A DNA stretch of 8,467 nt, taken from contig JBKJQB010000367.1 of assembly GCA_046594105.1 (NCBI GenBank), forward strand, positions 1 through 8,467. The letters are read 5' to 3'. Position numbers and translations under genes: made by a program. This document shows, piece after piece, positions 1 to 6,323 of this stretch (position 1 is the first letter of the stretch; the number at the start of each line of letters is the position of its first letter). The DNA is from JBDSGC01 sp046594105 (lineage in GTDB: Bacteria > Acidobacteriota > Thermoanaerobaculia > Gp7-AA8). A model generated the notes under the pieces. The model saw only the letters and a program-made list of their open reading frames with translations. It ran no database searches and was not told the DNA's origin.

Positions 1-393
<393 letters not shown>

Positions 394-488
394 AACTTGC
401 TTCGACCGTCGCAACTTACGTCACGGGCCGATAACTGAAAAAGCTGATGCTCTGACACCAATCGTGAACGACTAGTGTTTGTTATTCG

Positions 489-507
489 GTTCGTTCTAAG
501 AACGAAC
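489..507 (-). promoter_or_regulatory. rRNA leader hairpin (perfect 8-bp stem)
   Basis: In the leader RNA, GTTCGTTC, a 3-nt loop TTA and GAACGAAC form a perfect 8-bp stem about 95 nt before mature 16S. No T-run follows, so it is not a terminator. It probably belongs to the folded 16S leader, used in processing or antitermination, but that role is inferred. Confidence 0.5.
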
Positions 508-550
508 TTGTGTTGCATTTGAGATCGCCACGCACATTGCTGCGCGCGAC

Positions 551-569
551 TGATTCTCGAAAGGAATCA
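551..569 (-). promoter_or_regulatory. rRNA leader hairpin just after boxA
   Basis: The transcript can pair TGATTC with GAATCA (6 bp) around a 7-nt loop, starting about 20 nt after boxA. It resembles the small stem-loops that accompany boxA in rRNA leaders. In E. coli the boxB stem comes before boxA, so a direct equivalence is not claimed. Confidence 0.35.
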
Positions 570-590
570 CGTTGTCTTCTTGCTATCCTA

Positions 591-608
591 TTCAGTTGTC
601 AAGGAACC
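591..608 (-). promoter_or_regulatory. boxA-like rRNA antitermination site
   Basis: The leader reads GGTTCCTTGACAACTGAA. This closely resembles rRNA boxA sites (TGCTCTTTAACAA in E. coli, TGTTCTTTGAAAACT in Bacillus), where the NusB-S10 complex loads to prevent premature termination. It lies about 15 nt after the predicted start of promoter P2 and about 200 nt before 16S, as expected for a boxA in an rRNA leader. Confidence 0.6.
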
Positions 609-629
609 GACGTCCGCGAAGGGTTGGCG

Positions 630-680
630 AAGATACGCTTGCCCCTCGTCCGTGTCAAGCGAAATATTTCCGTTTTTACG
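630..680 (-). promoter_or_regulatory. rRNA operon promoter P2 with AT-rich upstream element
   Basis: On the minus strand, TTGACA (658 to 653), a 17-bp spacer and TATCTT (635 to 630) form a sigma70-type promoter with a perfect -35. Directly upstream, 680 to 659 carries A- and T-runs (TAAAAAC, AAATATTT), as in UP elements of rRNA promoters. Transcription would start near 623, just ahead of boxA. Confidence 0.75.
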
Positions 681-763
681 AACAGATTTCGTCTGACTCG
701 GAGGTACTTCGTTGGAAAACTGCGGCCGGAAAGAACTTCTGCTGCGGGGGGCCGGGATCGAGG

Positions 764-792
764 ATTCTACGTTCCTCTTCCCCTTCCGTCAA
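764..792 (-). promoter_or_regulatory. rRNA operon promoter P1
   Basis: On the minus strand, TTGACG (792 to 787), a 17-bp spacer and TAGAAT (769 to 764) form a sigma70-type promoter about 134 bp upstream of P2. Tandem promoters ahead of boxA are usual for rRNA operons. The bases after the -10 are GC-rich (CCTCGATCCCGG), as in promoters under stringent control; that regulation is inferred. Confidence 0.7.
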
Positions 793-812
793 GTGTTGCT
801 GAGAACTGTCAA

Positions 813-1060
813 GACTGCGCGCCTATTTCCTGTTTCCACCCGCCCGATGTCGATTGCCGGACTCGATGAGAAGCTTTGCTGAATACTCCCGACCTGAACC
901 TTCCGCCAGCCGCTGCTTATTCCCGGAGGCCTACGTGCACAACCGACTGTGCAGGTTGAGCTTATCGTCCAATTCGAAAGATCTGATCCTCTCGCGGGAC
1001 CGGCACAACGACCTCGGCCGCGACTGTATTCCAACGTTCCCGCTCGATGACCGGAAGGCA
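813..1060. other. gene-free stretch between menE and the rRNA promoters
   Basis: No convincing gene is seen. Open frames exist on both strands, but their products are Arg-, Ser- and Pro-rich, match no family I recognise and lack a ribosome binding site. One small inverted repeat, TGCACA/TGTGCA (936-953, 6-nt loop), is present without a T-run. The stretch probably acts as a buffer upstream of the rRNA promoters. Confidence 0.5.
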
Positions 1061-1081
1061 GAAAAAGCGTCGCTCCGCGCT
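1061..1081 (-). terminator. weak candidate terminator after menE
   Basis: Eight bases after the menE stop, the transcript can pair AGCG with CGCT around an 8-nt loop, followed at once by TTTTTC. The T-run and position fit an intrinsic terminator, but a 4-bp stem is weak. Confidence 0.3.
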
Positions 1082-1088
1082 GTGACGG

Positions 1089-2114
1089 TTACGGCGCAAG
1101 CTGCCGAGCGAGCTCGGCGCGGAGCAGCTTCCCCAGGGGAGAGCGAGGGATCGACCGCACCCGATGAATCGTTCGGGCGCGCTCGAACGGGAGGACCCGC
1201 CGGTTGAACTCCGCTCCGATTCCCTCAGCGGTCACTGCCAGATGGATGATCGTCCCCAGTCGCTCATCTGCGACTGGAACGACGCCAGCATCGCCGCCGA
1301 AGTTGCGGGCAACCTCGTGGGCGATACGATCCAAACGCTTGAGATCGACCGACTCTCCTCCGATCTTCACGAAATCGCCTGCACGCCCGCTCACCTGCAG
1401 CGATCGACCGTGCAGCTCTCCATGGTCCTCACTAAGAAACCACCCGGCGACTTTCGGATCCGACAGACCCTCCTTTGTCAGGTAGCCACTGAAGAGCGAC
1501 TCCCCTCGAAACGCGAGTGCTCCTTCCGATCCAACGCGCACCTCCAGGTGCGGCAGAACCTGGTCGAGGACACTGATCGTGGACGCACACTCACTCATTC
1601 CGTAGCTTGCCAGCACTGGCCATCCCAAGGCTCGAGCGCGTTCGTCGAGCTCTCGATCGAACGCGCCACCGCCCACCAGTACGGAGCGCAGGAACCTCGG
1701 GGGCCGAAGACCCGCTTCCACCAGGTCGTACACCTGCGCCGGCACCAGCGAGGCCAGCGTGGCCTCCGATTGTGCGAACACCCGAGGGTCCCAGGGCATC
1801 GACAGAACCCGGGCGCCCGTCAGGTGTGCGCGGGCGTGAACGCCGAGACCGCCGACGTGAAACAAAGGAAGGACGGCGCACCAGACATCGCGCGAATCCG
1901 ACTCCAGCCGCTCGTTGACCGCAGCGGCCGACACCAGGATCGCCCGTTTGGTGAGAGCGACCAGTTTCACCGCTCCTGTGGATCCAGAGGTGGCCAGGAA
2001 AACATGCGATTCGATCTCGTTCCCAGCCACCACTGTCTCCAGCCGGGCGCGCTCGTCTAGCGGCATCGATGGATTGAGCAGCAGGTGCGACTGCCTACTC
2101 TCAAAATCAATCAT
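1089..2114 (-). CDS. menE: o-succinylbenzoate-CoA ligase (short MenE form)
   Basis: An acyl-adenylate-forming enzyme that would activate o-succinylbenzoate to its CoA ester in cytoplasmic menaquinone synthesis. The 341-residue product shows the ANL-superfamily motifs in order: P-loop TSGSTGAVK (42-50), LPLFHVGG (82-89), YGMSE (171-175), GRAGDFVKIGG (243-253), and a C-terminal PRSPLGK whose Lys329 is the expected catalytic lysine. The usual TGD after GWF is replaced by SED, which keeps the Asp. E. coli MenE is about 450 residues; this one starts only 40 residues before the P-loop, so much of the N-terminal subdomain is missing. The substrate call rests on menC next door, since the motifs alone show only an adenylate-forming ligase. 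The ATG overlaps the menC stop as ATGA, pointing to translational coupling. Confidence 0.85.
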   Translation of the reverse strand: MIDFESRQSHLLLNPSMPLDERARLETVVAGNEIESHVFLATSGSTGAVKLVALTKRAILVSAAAVNERLESDSRDVWCAVLPLFHVGGLGVHARAHLTGARVLSMPWDPRVFAQSEATLASLVPAQVYDLVEAGLRPPRFLRSVLVGGGAFDRELDERARALGWPVLASYGMSECASTISVLDQVLPHLEVRVGSEGALAFRGESLFSGYLTKEGLSDPKVAGWFLSEDHGELHGRSLQVSGRAGDFVKIGGESVDLKRLDRIAHEVARNFGGDAGVVPVADERLGTIIHLAVTAEGIGAEFNRRVLPFERARTIHRVRSIPRSPLGKLLRAELARQLAP

Positions 2115-2962
2115 CGCAGACGCTCCCAGGGAAGGCGTTCGAGCAGATCATCGAATCCGATCCCTGCGCCGCCCGGAGAAACCAATCTGGCGCCATCGAG
2201 CTCCAGTCGTTCGCTGAAATCATTCCTCTCATAGAGTACGTGGGTCACCAGCCCGCATCGATCGCTGGTCGCGATCCTGCCGGCCACCGCGGCTGCATGG
2301 AGCTGCCCCACCGGGTGGTCCAGGTACGAGGTGACCACGATCTCCATCCCCGACGGGAGGTCCATCTGCTCGATCGCCTGCACGGCTGGTTTCACGATCA
2401 GGGCATCCACACCGACGTAAGCGACCTGGCGATCGAGCGCCAATCGAAGCCCGGTGCTCTCGCGGAGCCTTCGCCACACGGCGCCGTCGTACGGACAGGG
2501 ATCCTCCACAAAGTCGATTCGCTCTTTCGGAAGGGTGAGAGCGATCCTTTCGAACTCTTCTGCGCCGACGGTCGCGTTGAAGTCCAGTCGCAGCCGCCCG
2601 TGCGGCGGAAGCCATCCTCCCGGCATCTTGACCTTGACTGTGTCGAAACTCTCCGGAGCTTCGCCGGCAGCCGACGGCCAATGGCTTTCGGGAACGGTCA
2701 CTCCGTCGAAGAGCGAGCGTCCCTCACGTCGCGCTGCGCCGTCCAGTCGCGCGAATCGCAAAGAGGCCGCTGTGAGCGCAGTCTCTTCTCCGCGCGCCAG
2801 CAGGCCGAGTTGCCGGTCGAGCGGAGCGTCCCCCAGTTCGGGCCAGGGATGAATGTCGGCATACCCGTCGCTGTACCGGAGCAGAGCGCCTCGACGTGGG
2901 TCCGCGCCGGCGAGTGCGCTCAGCCTTTGCCGCGGAAACAACTCGTAGCGCGAAATCCACAT
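2111..2962 (-). CDS. menC: o-succinylbenzoate synthase
   Basis: An enolase-superfamily enzyme that dehydrates SHCHC to o-succinylbenzoate, the step before MenE. From the chosen start the product is 283 residues (E. coli MenC is about 320). The expected catalytic residues are visible: KVK at 110-112 (Lys112 the acid/base), metal ligands Asp127 (RLDFN), Glu153 (FVEDP) and Asp177 (LALDR), and the second lysine Lys191 (LIVKPA). The frame stays open to an ATG at 3094, but those 44 extra residues are Arg-rich and unlike the family. MWISRYELFP at 2962 matches the usual first strand, so 2962 is chosen. No Shine-Dalgarno precedes it. It overlaps menE by 4 nt and diverges from thrS. Confidence 0.88.
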   Translation of the reverse strand: MWISRYELFPRQRLSALAGADPRRGALLRYSDGYADIHPWPELGDAPLDRQLGLLARGEETALTAASLRFARLDGAARREGRSLFDGVTVPESHWPSAAGEAPESFDTVKVKMPGGWLPPHGRLRLDFNATVGAEEFERIALTLPKERIDFVEDPCPYDGAVWRRLRESTGLRLALDRQVAYVGVDALIVKPAVQAIEQMDLPSGMEIVVTSYLDHPVGQLHAAAVAGRIATSDRCGLVTHVLYERNDFSERLELDGARLVSPGGAGIGFDDLLERLPWERLR

Positions 2963-2972
2963 CTGGCCGTTG

Positions 2973-2978
2973 ATTATT
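2973..2978 (-). promoter_or_regulatory. candidate -10 element for menC
   Basis: AATAAT on the minus strand matches TATAAT at five of six positions and ends 10 nt before the menC ATG. No good -35 is seen at 16-18 bp. If used, it would give an almost leaderless mRNA, which would explain the missing ribosome binding site. Confidence 0.25.
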
Positions 2979-3098
2979 GACGAGGCTCGCTCGCGGCGCG
3001 AAGTACTGATGGGGCGACCGATCCAGCGAGCGCACCGCCTCGAGATCTCACCGCGTCCGTCCGCAGCAGTCCCGCAGCCGAATCCGAGCTGCACCCTC

Positions 3099-3107
3099 TG
3101 GTATACT
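3099..3107 (+). promoter_or_regulatory. extended -10 promoter for thrS
   Basis: TGGTATACT is a TGN extended -10 with TATACT, five of six matches to consensus. No clear -35 lies 16-18 bp upstream, which extended -10 promoters tolerate. Transcription would begin near 3113, about 12 nt before the leader ORF. Confidence 0.55.
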
Positions 3108-3124
3108 TTGCAGCCCGTAAACGG

Positions 3125-3187
3125 ATGCCGATCATGATCAGCCTGACGCGAACGACCAGCCCGACCCCCGCGCCTCCCTGTTGGTGA
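3125..3187 (+). CDS. threonine-rich leader peptide of thrS
   Basis: A 20-codon ORF reading MPIMISLTRTTSPTPAPPCW, then TGA. Four codons are Thr (ACG 3146, ACG 3152, ACC 3155, ACC 3164), three of them within four codons. It sits between the thrS promoter and a terminator that precedes thrS, where attenuation leader peptides such as E. coli thrL and pheM lie. Ribosomes stalled at these codons when Thr-tRNA is short would leave the downstream antiterminator free; ribosomes reaching the TGA would cover it. An alternative start is ATG 3134. No strong Shine-Dalgarno is visible, and the predicted 5' leader is only about 12 nt, so initiation may be leaderless-like. The peptide itself probably has no other function. 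The role is inferred from layout, not from homology. Confidence 0.55.
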   Translation: MPIMISLTRTTSPTPAPPCW

Positions 3188-3219
3188 TCATTCATCTTCA
3201 TTGAATCCAACCTACAGGG
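3176..3219 (+). promoter_or_regulatory. predicted antiterminator helix of the thrS leader
   Basis: CCCTGTTGG (3176-3184) can pair with CCAA (3207-3210) and CAGGG (3215-3219), capped by ATTCA/TGAAT (3190-3194 with 3202-3206). This gives 14 bp with two bulges. It uses AGGG of the terminator's left arm, so the two folds exclude each other. The leader ORF stop lies within it. Confidence 0.5.
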
Positions 3220-3244
3220 CCGAGCAATCGGCCCTTTTGCTTTT
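3216..3244 (+). terminator. intrinsic terminator / attenuator before thrS
   Basis: AGGGCCGA and TCGGCCCT form a perfect 8-bp stem around a GCAA tetraloop (3216-3235), followed by TTTTGCTTTT. The T-run exists only on the plus strand. No plus-strand gene other than the leader ORF lies upstream, so its natural role is to stop thrS transcription early. Confidence 0.8.
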
Positions 3245-3268
3245 CAGACGCGGTTTTTCGAGGACAGC

Positions 3269-5188
3269 ATGCAGGTACAACTTCCCGACGGAAGCATGAA
3301 AGAAGTGCCCGAGGGGGCCACCATCGCCGACGTAGCCGCCTCCATTGGGAGAGGGCTGGCGAAGGCCGCGCTCGCCGGCAGGATCAACGGAAAGATTGTT
3401 GACGTCTACGCTCCCGTTTCCGAAGGCGCAAAGGTCGAGATCGTCACGCCGAAGAGCGAGGCCGGCCTCGACACCATCCGCCATTCCACAGCACACCTCA
3501 TGGCTCACGCAGTCCAGGATCTGTTTCCGGGAACCCAGGTCACCATCGGGCCGGTGATCGAAAACGGATTCTTCTACGATTTCCCCACGGAGCGTCCCTT
3601 CCTTGATGAGGATCTCCGTCGCATCGAAGAAAAGATGACCGAGATCGCCAAGCGTGACGTGCCGGTGCGCCGCGAAGAGTGGACCCGCGAACAAGCCATC
3701 GAAACATTTGGAGCCATGGGCGAGCACTACAAGGTGGAGATCATCAAGGCCATCCCCGGAGATGAGCCGCTGACCGTCTACCGTCAGGGCGAGTGGTTCG
3801 ACCTCTGCCGCGGACCGCACGTGCCTTCGACCGGAAAACTGGGAGCGTTTAAATTGCTTTCCGTTGCCGGTGCCTACTGGCGCGGCGACGAGCGCAACGC
3901 CATGCTCCAGCGCATCTACGGCACCGCCTGGGCTGATGACAAAGAGCTCAACGAATATCTGACCAGGATGGAGCAGGCCCGTGCCCGGGATCACCGGAAA
4001 CTCGGCAAGGAGCTGGACCTTTTTCACTTCCATCCCTTCGCGCCGGGCGCGGCATTCTGGACTCCTAAAGGGACCACGCTCTATCAGATCCTCGCGCAAT
4101 CCATGCGGGAGATGACCCTGGAGAACGGCTACGTCGAGATCAAGACTCCCCTCCTCTACAACAAGGGCCTGTGGGAGATCAGCGGGCACTGGGGCAAGTA
4201 CAAGGACAACATGTTCCTCGTGCTCGACAACGAGTCAGGGGAGCACGACTTCTCGCTCAAGCCGATGAACTGCCCGTCGCACCATCTCTATTACGGGATG
4301 AAGCGGCACAGCTACCGCGACCTGCCGCTCCGGCTGCACACCCAGGACGTGCTGCACCGCAATGAAGCATCGGGAACCCTCAGCGGACTCACTCGAGTGC
4401 GCCAGTTCGCCCAGGACGACGCGCACATCTACTGCCTTGAGAATCAGGTGCCGGACGAGGTGAAGCGGTTCGTGGCGCTGGTGGACCGTGTGTACGGCTC
4501 GGTGGGTCTCGAATACACCGCGAAATTCGCCACCCGGCCGCCTCAGCGCATCGGTGACGACGCACTCTGGGATCGCGCCGAGTCGCTGCTCAAGAGCGCG
4601 CTCGACGCCCTCGGCAAACCCTATGAGCTGAAGCCCGGCGACGGCGCCTTCTACGGACCCAAGATCGACTTCGAGGTTTCCGACAGCATCGGACGCAAAT
4701 GGCAGTTGGGAACGATCCAGCTCGACTACAACGCTCCGGAACGGTTTGACCTGACTTACATCGGCGAGGACAACGCCTCCCATCGACCGGCCGTGCTTCA
4801 TCGCGCGATCTACGGCTCGTTCGAACGATTCATCGCCATCCTCATCGAGCACTTCGCCGGCGCGTTCCCGCTCTGGCTGGCTCCCGTCCAGGTGACCGTC
4901 CTCCCGCTATCCGAAAAGTTTGTCGGCTATGGGCAGGAGGTGGCCGGCAGACTGCGCGCGGCCGGGTTGCGGATCGAGATCGACGAGAGCGACGAGAAGC
5001 TCGGCGCGAAGATCCGTACGGCTCAGCTCAGCAAGATTCCGTTCATGCTGGTGGTTGGAGAGAAGGAAGCCTCGGCGGGCACCGTAGCGGTGCGCAAACG
5101 CAGCGGTGGCGATCAGGGATCGATGGCCATTGACGACTTCCTCGTCGAGGCGCGCAGGCTGATCGCAGAGCGCGCGTTGACTTTCTAG
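3269..5188 (+). CDS. thrS: threonyl-tRNA synthetase
   Basis: Cytoplasmic class II synthetase that charges tRNA-Thr. The 639 residues match the usual length (E. coli 642). Domains in order: TGS (about 1-62), editing domain with HSTAH (72-76) and CRGPH (180-184), catalytic core (about 245-535), and C-terminal anticodon-binding domain (about 536-639). The zinc ligands that select threonine are present: Cys335 (MNCPSHH), His386 (DDAHIYC) and His511 (LHRAIYG). Motif 2 is RNEASGTLSGLTRVRQF (364-380). The editing site appears intact, so mischarged Ser should be removed. The ATG has GAGGA (3260-3264) only 4 nt upstream, and the protein begins directly with the TGS strand. It leads the thrS-infC-rpmI-rplT cluster and follows the terminator and leader peptide described above. 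Confidence 0.98.
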   Translation: MQVQLPDGSMKEVPEGATIADVAASIGRGLAKAALAGRINGKIVDVYAPVSEGAKVEIVTPKSEAGLDTIRHSTAHLMAHAVQDLFPGTQVTIGPVIENGFFYDFPTERPFLDEDLRRIEEKMTEIAKRDVPVRREEWTREQAIETFGAMGEHYKVEIIKAIPGDEPLTVYRQGEWFDLCRGPHVPSTGKLGAFKLLSVAGAYWRGDERNAMLQRIYGTAWADDKELNEYLTRMEQARARDHRKLGKELDLFHFHPFAPGAAFWTPKGTTLYQILAQSMREMTLENGYVEIKTPLLYNKGLWEISGHWGKYKDNMFLVLDNESGEHDFSLKPMNCPSHHLYYGMKRHSYRDLPLRLHTQDVLHRNEASGTLSGLTRVRQFAQDDAHIYCLENQVPDEVKRFVALVDRVYGSVGLEYTAKFATRPPQRIGDDALWDRAESLLKSALDALGKPYELKPGDGAFYGPKIDFEVSDSIGRKWQLGTIQLDYNAPERFDLTYIGEDNASHRPAVLHRAIYGSFERFIAILIEHFAGAFPLWLAPVQVTVLPLSEKFVGYGQEVAGRLRAAGLRIEIDESDEKLGAKIRTAQLSKIPFMLVVGEKEASAGTVAVRKRSGGDQGSMAIDDFLVEARRLIAERALTF

Positions 5189-5205
5189 TGTTTTATTCGT
5201 AGATT
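5177..5205 (+). promoter_or_regulatory. candidate internal promoter for infC-rpmI-rplT
   Basis: TTGACT (5177-5182), a 17-bp spacer and TAGATT (5200-5205) overlap the last codons and stop of thrS. They would start transcription near 5212, giving a leader of about 100 nt before infC. This would let IF3, L35 and L20 be made independently of the thrS attenuator. Confidence 0.5.
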
Positions 5206-5297
5206 TTCGCCTCACCGGCAGGGCGGGTGGCGATCGTTCGCGCGTTTTTCTACGGGCGGACTGCTGCCCATCTCCCGTCAAATGCAACCGTTTCCAT

Positions 5298-5303
5298 AGG
5301 AGG
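5298..5303 (+). promoter_or_regulatory. ribosome binding site that sets the infC AUU start
   Basis: A perfect AGGAGG stands 8 nt before ATT at 5312. It is the only strong Shine-Dalgarno in the gap and fixes the start at a codon that gene finders normally ignore. Confidence 0.8.
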
Positions 5304-5311
5304 ATTTCCGC

Positions 5312-5869
5312 ATTTTCCCACCACGAAGAGGATCGAGATTCGATCGTAGACCCGCAGAACCTGAATCGAGAATCAATGACCTGATCCGCGGCATTCCTGA
5401 GGTGCGCCTCATCGACGCCGAAGGTGGCCAGGTCGGCATCGTCCCTCTGCAGCAGGCGCAGGACATGGCCCGCGAGAAGGACCTCGACCTCGTCGAGATC
5501 TCCCCGACCGCGAATCCACCGGTCTGCAAGATCATGGATTACGGCAAGTTCGAGTTCCAGCAGAAGAAGAAGCAGACCGAAGCCAAGAAAAAGCAGAAAG
5601 TCATCGTCGTCAAGGAGGTGCAGTTCCGCCCCCGCATCGACGAGCACGACTTCGATTTCAAGAAAAACAACATCATCCGATTCCTGCAGCACGGGGACAA
5701 GGTCAAGGCGGCGATCCGTTTCCGCGGCCGTGAAATGACCCACATGGAGTTCGGCCGGAAACTGCTCGATCGTCTGCTCCTGGACATCAAGGAGTACGGA
5801 GCGGCTGAGAATCCGAATCCGGACGTCCAGGGAAACCGGATGACCATGATCATTTCGCCGACCAAGTGA
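5312..5869 (+). CDS. infC: translation initiation factor IF-3, predicted AUU start
   Basis: Binds the 30S subunit, blocks early 50S joining and checks the initiator codon. From ATT 5312 the product is 185 residues (E. coli 180). It has the N-domain opening SRINDLIRGIPEVRLID (19-35), DLVEISPTANPPVCKIMDYGK (58-79 region), a Lys/Gln-rich linker (about 84-97), and a C-domain with FRGREM (137-142). A GTG at 5402 would remove the conserved RIN-x-x-IR segment. Between the in-frame stop at 5297 and that GTG there is no ATG, GTG or TTG. Only the ATT at 5312 has a well-placed AGGAGG. E. coli infC also starts with AUU, and IF3 represses its own translation through that codon, so the same control is inferred here. 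The last residues, MTMIISPTK, match the family. Confidence 0.93.
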   Translation: MFPPRRGSRFDRRPAEPESRINDLIRGIPEVRLIDAEGGQVGIVPLQQAQDMAREKDLDLVEISPTANPPVCKIMDYGKFEFQQKKKQTEAKKKQKVIVVKEVQFRPRIDEHDFDFKKNNIIRFLQHGDKVKAAIRFRGREMTHMEFGRKLLDRLLLDIKEYGAAENPNPDVQGNRMTMIISPTK

Positions 5870-5874
5870 TCGGG

Positions 5875-5947
5875 TGGCGGCGAGGCCGCCATGCCGGTCA
5901 ACGCCCGTCATCAAAAATCGGCTTTCCGGCCGCCCTCCAGCGGGCGG
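5875..5947 (+). promoter_or_regulatory. two GC-rich hairpins between infC and rpmI
   Basis: TGGCGGC-GAG-GCCGCCA (5875-5891) is a perfect 7-bp stem, and CCGCCC/GGGCGG (5930-5947) a perfect 6-bp stem, in a 124-nt gap. Neither has a T-run. In E. coli, L20 represses rpmI-rplT by binding an RNA structure in this same gap, so an L20 operator is possible but unproven. Confidence 0.35.
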
Positions 5948-5993
5948 GAACCGTGGGAATTCATTCATAGTTGAGCCAGTTAGGAGTCGAGTT

Positions 5994-6191
5994 ATGCCGA
6001 AAATGAAGACACACCGTGGTGCCGCCAAGCGGTTCAAGAAGACGGGAACGGGGAAGCTGCAGCGGAACAAGGCCTTCCACTCGCACATCCTGACGAAGAA
6101 GTCGCCCAACCGGAAAGCATCGCTCGCCGCCGAGACCGAGGTCTCCAAAGCCAACGCGAAGACCGTCCGGCGGATGATTCCGTACCTGTAA
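5994..6191 (+). CDS. rpmI: 50S ribosomal protein L35
   Basis: Small basic protein of the large ribosomal subunit. The 65 residues equal the E. coli length. It opens MPKMKTHRGAAKRFKKTGTG and ends RRMIPYL, both hallmarks of L35, with the HSHILTKKS segment between (29-37). The frame is open further upstream to 5874, but that stretch is not L35-like. ATG 5994 has AGGAG (5982-5986) 7 nt ahead, which decides the start. It lies 124 nt after infC and 132 nt before rplT, the invariant L35-L20 order. Confidence 0.97.
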   Translation: MPKMKTHRGAAKRFKKTGTGKLQRNKAFHSHILTKKSPNRKASLAAETEVSKANAKTVRRMIPYL

Positions 6192-6323
6192 GACCCCGGG
6201 GCATCGCTGGCTTTTTGACGCCGGCGACTGCAGCAGCCCTCCCCGGATCACCCACATCGAGCGCGCCGAGGCGATTTCCCTCCTGGCCCCGCCGCTCTAA
6301 ACGAAGTCAACGAGGAGATATCG

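Noticed and set aside
784..812. Third rRNA promoter based on TTGACA at 807-812
   Set aside because: No acceptable -10 lies 16-18 bp downstream; the sequence there is ACGGAA.
1164..2060. 298-residue open frame on the plus strand
   Set aside because: It is antisense to menE, whose catalytic motifs are unambiguous.
2963..3094. N-terminal extension of menC to ATG 3094
   Set aside because: The 44 added residues are Arg-rich, unlike MenC, and would run back almost into the predicted thrS promoter.
3212..4189. 325-residue open frame on the minus strand
   Set aside because: It is antisense to the thrS start region and has no recognisable domain.
4907..6154. 415-residue open frame on the minus strand
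   Set aside because: It lies opposite the thrS end, infC and rpmI, all clearly real. Its product resembles no family and is a by-product of GC-rich codon use.
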